Notes under the pieces: generated by a model | The model's database searches: none | Told to the model about the DNA's origin: nothing | The model's input: only the letters and a program-made list of their open reading frames with translations | Part shown: positions 6,052 through 6,639 of the stretch, in pieces | How the letters are laid out: each line of letters opens with the position of its first letter | How positions within the stretch are numbered: position 1 is the first letter of the stretch | Program-made: the position numbers and the translations under genes | DNA from: JBBAAS01 sp041658125 | Lineage (GTDB): Bacteria > Patescibacteriota > Microgenomatia > UBA12405 | Assembly (NCBI GenBank): GCA_041658125.1 | Contig: JBBAAS010000030.1 | Span: forward strand, 1 to 6,639 | DNA: 6,639 bases | Direction of reading: 5' to 3'

Positions 6052-6330
6052 CCTACAGAAACTGTTAAGCCGGATTCTGTTTATGGACCATCTATCTAGT
6101 CTCTCTACCTGAAGCTCCCAAAGGCAAGGTACAAACGCTTCGATTTGAGATTTCCCCCAAAAGGATGATCGTTTCACTTCATCCTCGATTCCTTTCAGAA
6201 TCGGGAATACTCGTCTCTGTATCATTACCCTCCGATCGCTCGGGTCCCGACTTATCGGGATTTTGTGCCTTTTGTGGTCCGGACTTTCCTGTCCGACTTA
6301 CGTCGGACTTGGTCCTTCAATTTCTGTAGG
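6052..6330 (-). ncRNA. rnpB: RNase P RNA (compact bacterial type)
   Basis: This is the catalytic RNA that removes 5' leaders from tRNA precursors. Read on the - strand, it has the conserved P4 strands GGAAAGTCCGGACCAC (6289-6274) and ACAGAATCCGGCTTA (6080-6066). The ends close a P1 helix: CCTACAGAAA (6330-6321) pairs perfectly with TTTCTGTAGG (6061-6052), extended by three more pairs (one G-T type). P2 is GGACCA near the 5' end with TGGTCC near the 3' end. P3 is GTCCGAC/GTCGGAC capped by a GTAA tetraloop (6308-6291). Further hairpins include TCCCGA/TCGGGA and GGATGA/TCATCC. At about 279 nt it is shorter than the usual 350-400. The stretch TAGATAGATGGTCC follows GGTAGAGAGAC directly, leaving no room for the usual P18 hairpin. 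Ends are inferred from P1. The protein-coding reading across it is a shadow. Confidence 0.95.
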
Positions 6331-6336
6331 TAGCCA

Positions 6337-6366
6337 ATTTTAACAAAAAACACGGCCTTTTTTCAA
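6337..6366 (-). promoter_or_regulatory. Promoter of rnpB
   Basis: On the - strand, TTGAAA (6366-6361) and TAAAAT (6342-6337) are 18 bases apart. The -10 box ends 6 bases before the first base of the P1 helix (6330), which is the expected transcription start. The -35 box lies inside the loop side of the terminator hairpin that ends the upstream 57-aa gene, so promoter and terminator overlap. Confidence 0.6.
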
Positions 6367-6381
6367 AGACCGTGTTTTTTT
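6345..6381 (-). terminator. Terminator of the 57-aa gene, symmetric hairpin
   Basis: AAAAAACACGG (6345-6355) pairs perfectly with CCGTGTTTTTT (6370-6380). After one mismatch, CTTT (6357-6360) pairs with AAAG (6365-6368) around a TTTC loop. A/T runs on both sides make it usable in both directions. On the - strand it lies 14 bases after the stop of the 57-aa gene, before rnpB, which is its likely role. Confidence 0.8.
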
Positions 6382-6394
6382 ATCTTTCGAAAAA

Positions 6395-6568
6395 CTAAAG
6401 TAAAGCTGCGTCAGCTGCCGATAATATCTTAAACAGCTTGGTCCCGCTTTCTGGATCAACCGCTTGTGCGGCTGGTCTTCCGTTTTTCAAAGTCGTTTTT
6501 GTGACTTTGCTGACGTCAACTTCAACGGATTTTCTCGTCTTTACGTTATAAAATTTAATTGTTGCCAT
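6395..6568 (-). CDS. Small basic protein, cysteine-less DUF5679-like
   Basis: The 57-residue product has no known function. Its core, TLKNGRPAAQAVDPESGTKLF, read as TLKNGRPAAQ (26-35) and DPESGTKLFKI (38-48), resembles what I recall of DUF5679, a small zinc-ribbon family with CVKC near the N-terminus and a CPxCGTKMFRI ending. In this protein the four cysteine positions read Asn8, Thr11, Asp38 and Ser41, so metal binding of that type is not possible. The resemblance is from memory and not searched. The start is ATG 6568, because a textbook GGAGGTG lies 6 bases upstream; a longer reading from TTG (6583) would run through that site. A terminator follows the TAG stop. The strong ribosome binding site and own terminator suggest a separately and well expressed gene. 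It could be a nucleic-acid-binding protein, but that is a guess. Confidence 0.8.
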   Translation of the reverse strand: MATIKFYNVKTRKSVEVDVSKVTKTTLKNGRPAAQAVDPESGTKLFKILSAADAALL

Positions 6569-6574
6569 ACATTT

Positions 6575-6581
6575 CACCTCC
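6575..6581 (-). promoter_or_regulatory. Shine-Dalgarno of the 57-aa gene
   Basis: GGAGGTG on the - strand is separated by 6 bases from the ATG at 6568. It decides the start against the upstream TTG. It is the only strong Shine-Dalgarno I find before any gene in this window. Confidence 0.85.
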
Positions 6582-6612
6582 AATATGAAAAATTATTAAT
6601 TGTTCTATCCAA

Positions 6613-6635
6613 GATAATATACTAAAAAGATTATC
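6613..6635 (-). promoter_or_regulatory. Possible promoter region of the 57-aa gene with inverted repeat
   Basis: On the - strand TATTAT (6619-6614) is a plausible -10 box about 45 bases before the ATG. Its -35 would fall at or beyond the window edge; TTGTGA (6639-6634) is only 14 bases away, too close for a standard promoter. GATAAT and ATTATC (6613-6618 and 6630-6635) form a perfect inverted repeat across this area, a possible operator. The evidence is weak because the sequence stops here. Confidence 0.3.
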
Positions 6636-6639
6636 ACAA

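Noticed and set aside
5986..6225. 79-aa open frame on the - strand across rnpB
   Set aside because: It is covered by the RNase P RNA and its conserved elements; the reading is non-coding.
6569..6583. TTG at 6583 as the start of the 57-aa protein
   Set aside because: It would translate through the Shine-Dalgarno GGAGGTG, which is clearly placed for ATG 6568.

Overview
The window looks like a piece of a small, AT-rich bacterial chromosome. It carries compact housekeeping genes, mostly on the + strand, with very short gaps and two 4-base ATGA overlaps. All genes read through with the standard code, and TGA acts as a stop at hicA and miaA. RNase Y together with YchF, HU, MiaA and a very compact RNase P RNA, plus the near-absence of Shine-Dalgarno sequences, suggests a Patescibacteria/CPR lineage, perhaps Microgenomates-like. 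That assignment is inference from gene content and style, not from a marker phylogeny.

Layout, left to right. (1) The 3' part of recX (1-345), cut by the window edge; recA probably lies upstream. (2) rny, RNase Y (485-2038), whose N-terminus has no transmembrane anchor. (3) An HU-type nucleoid protein (2101-2373) with its own promoter and a strong terminator. (4) The GTPase gene ychF (2436-3500), with a -10 box directly before its start. (5) A HicB-like/HicA-like toxin-antitoxin pair (3516-4115) lying between ychF and miaA. (6) miaA (4112-5071), which overlaps hicA by ATGA and carries an in-frame GC-rich palindromic insert. (7) An AI-2E/PerM-family membrane protein (5068-6051), overlapping miaA by ATGA. 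(8) On the - strand, the RNase P RNA gene rnpB (6052-6330), whose 3' end directly abuts the membrane protein's stop codon. (9) On the - strand, a 57-aa protein (6395-6568) resembling the DUF5679 zinc-ribbon family but with no cysteines, followed by a terminator that also contains the -35 box of rnpB.

Functionally this is an information-processing neighbourhood: recombination control (RecX), mRNA decay (RNase Y), nucleoid structure (HU), ribosome-associated GTPase (YchF), tRNA modification (MiaA) and tRNA 5' maturation (RNase P). The toxin-antitoxin pair is the obvious accessory part. I see no CRISPR array, insertion sequence, tRNA gene or large new system. The most notable signals are the repeat-like insert in miaA, the cysteine-less DUF5679-like protein, the anchorless RNase Y, the leaderless-type promoters, and the tight rnpB layout.
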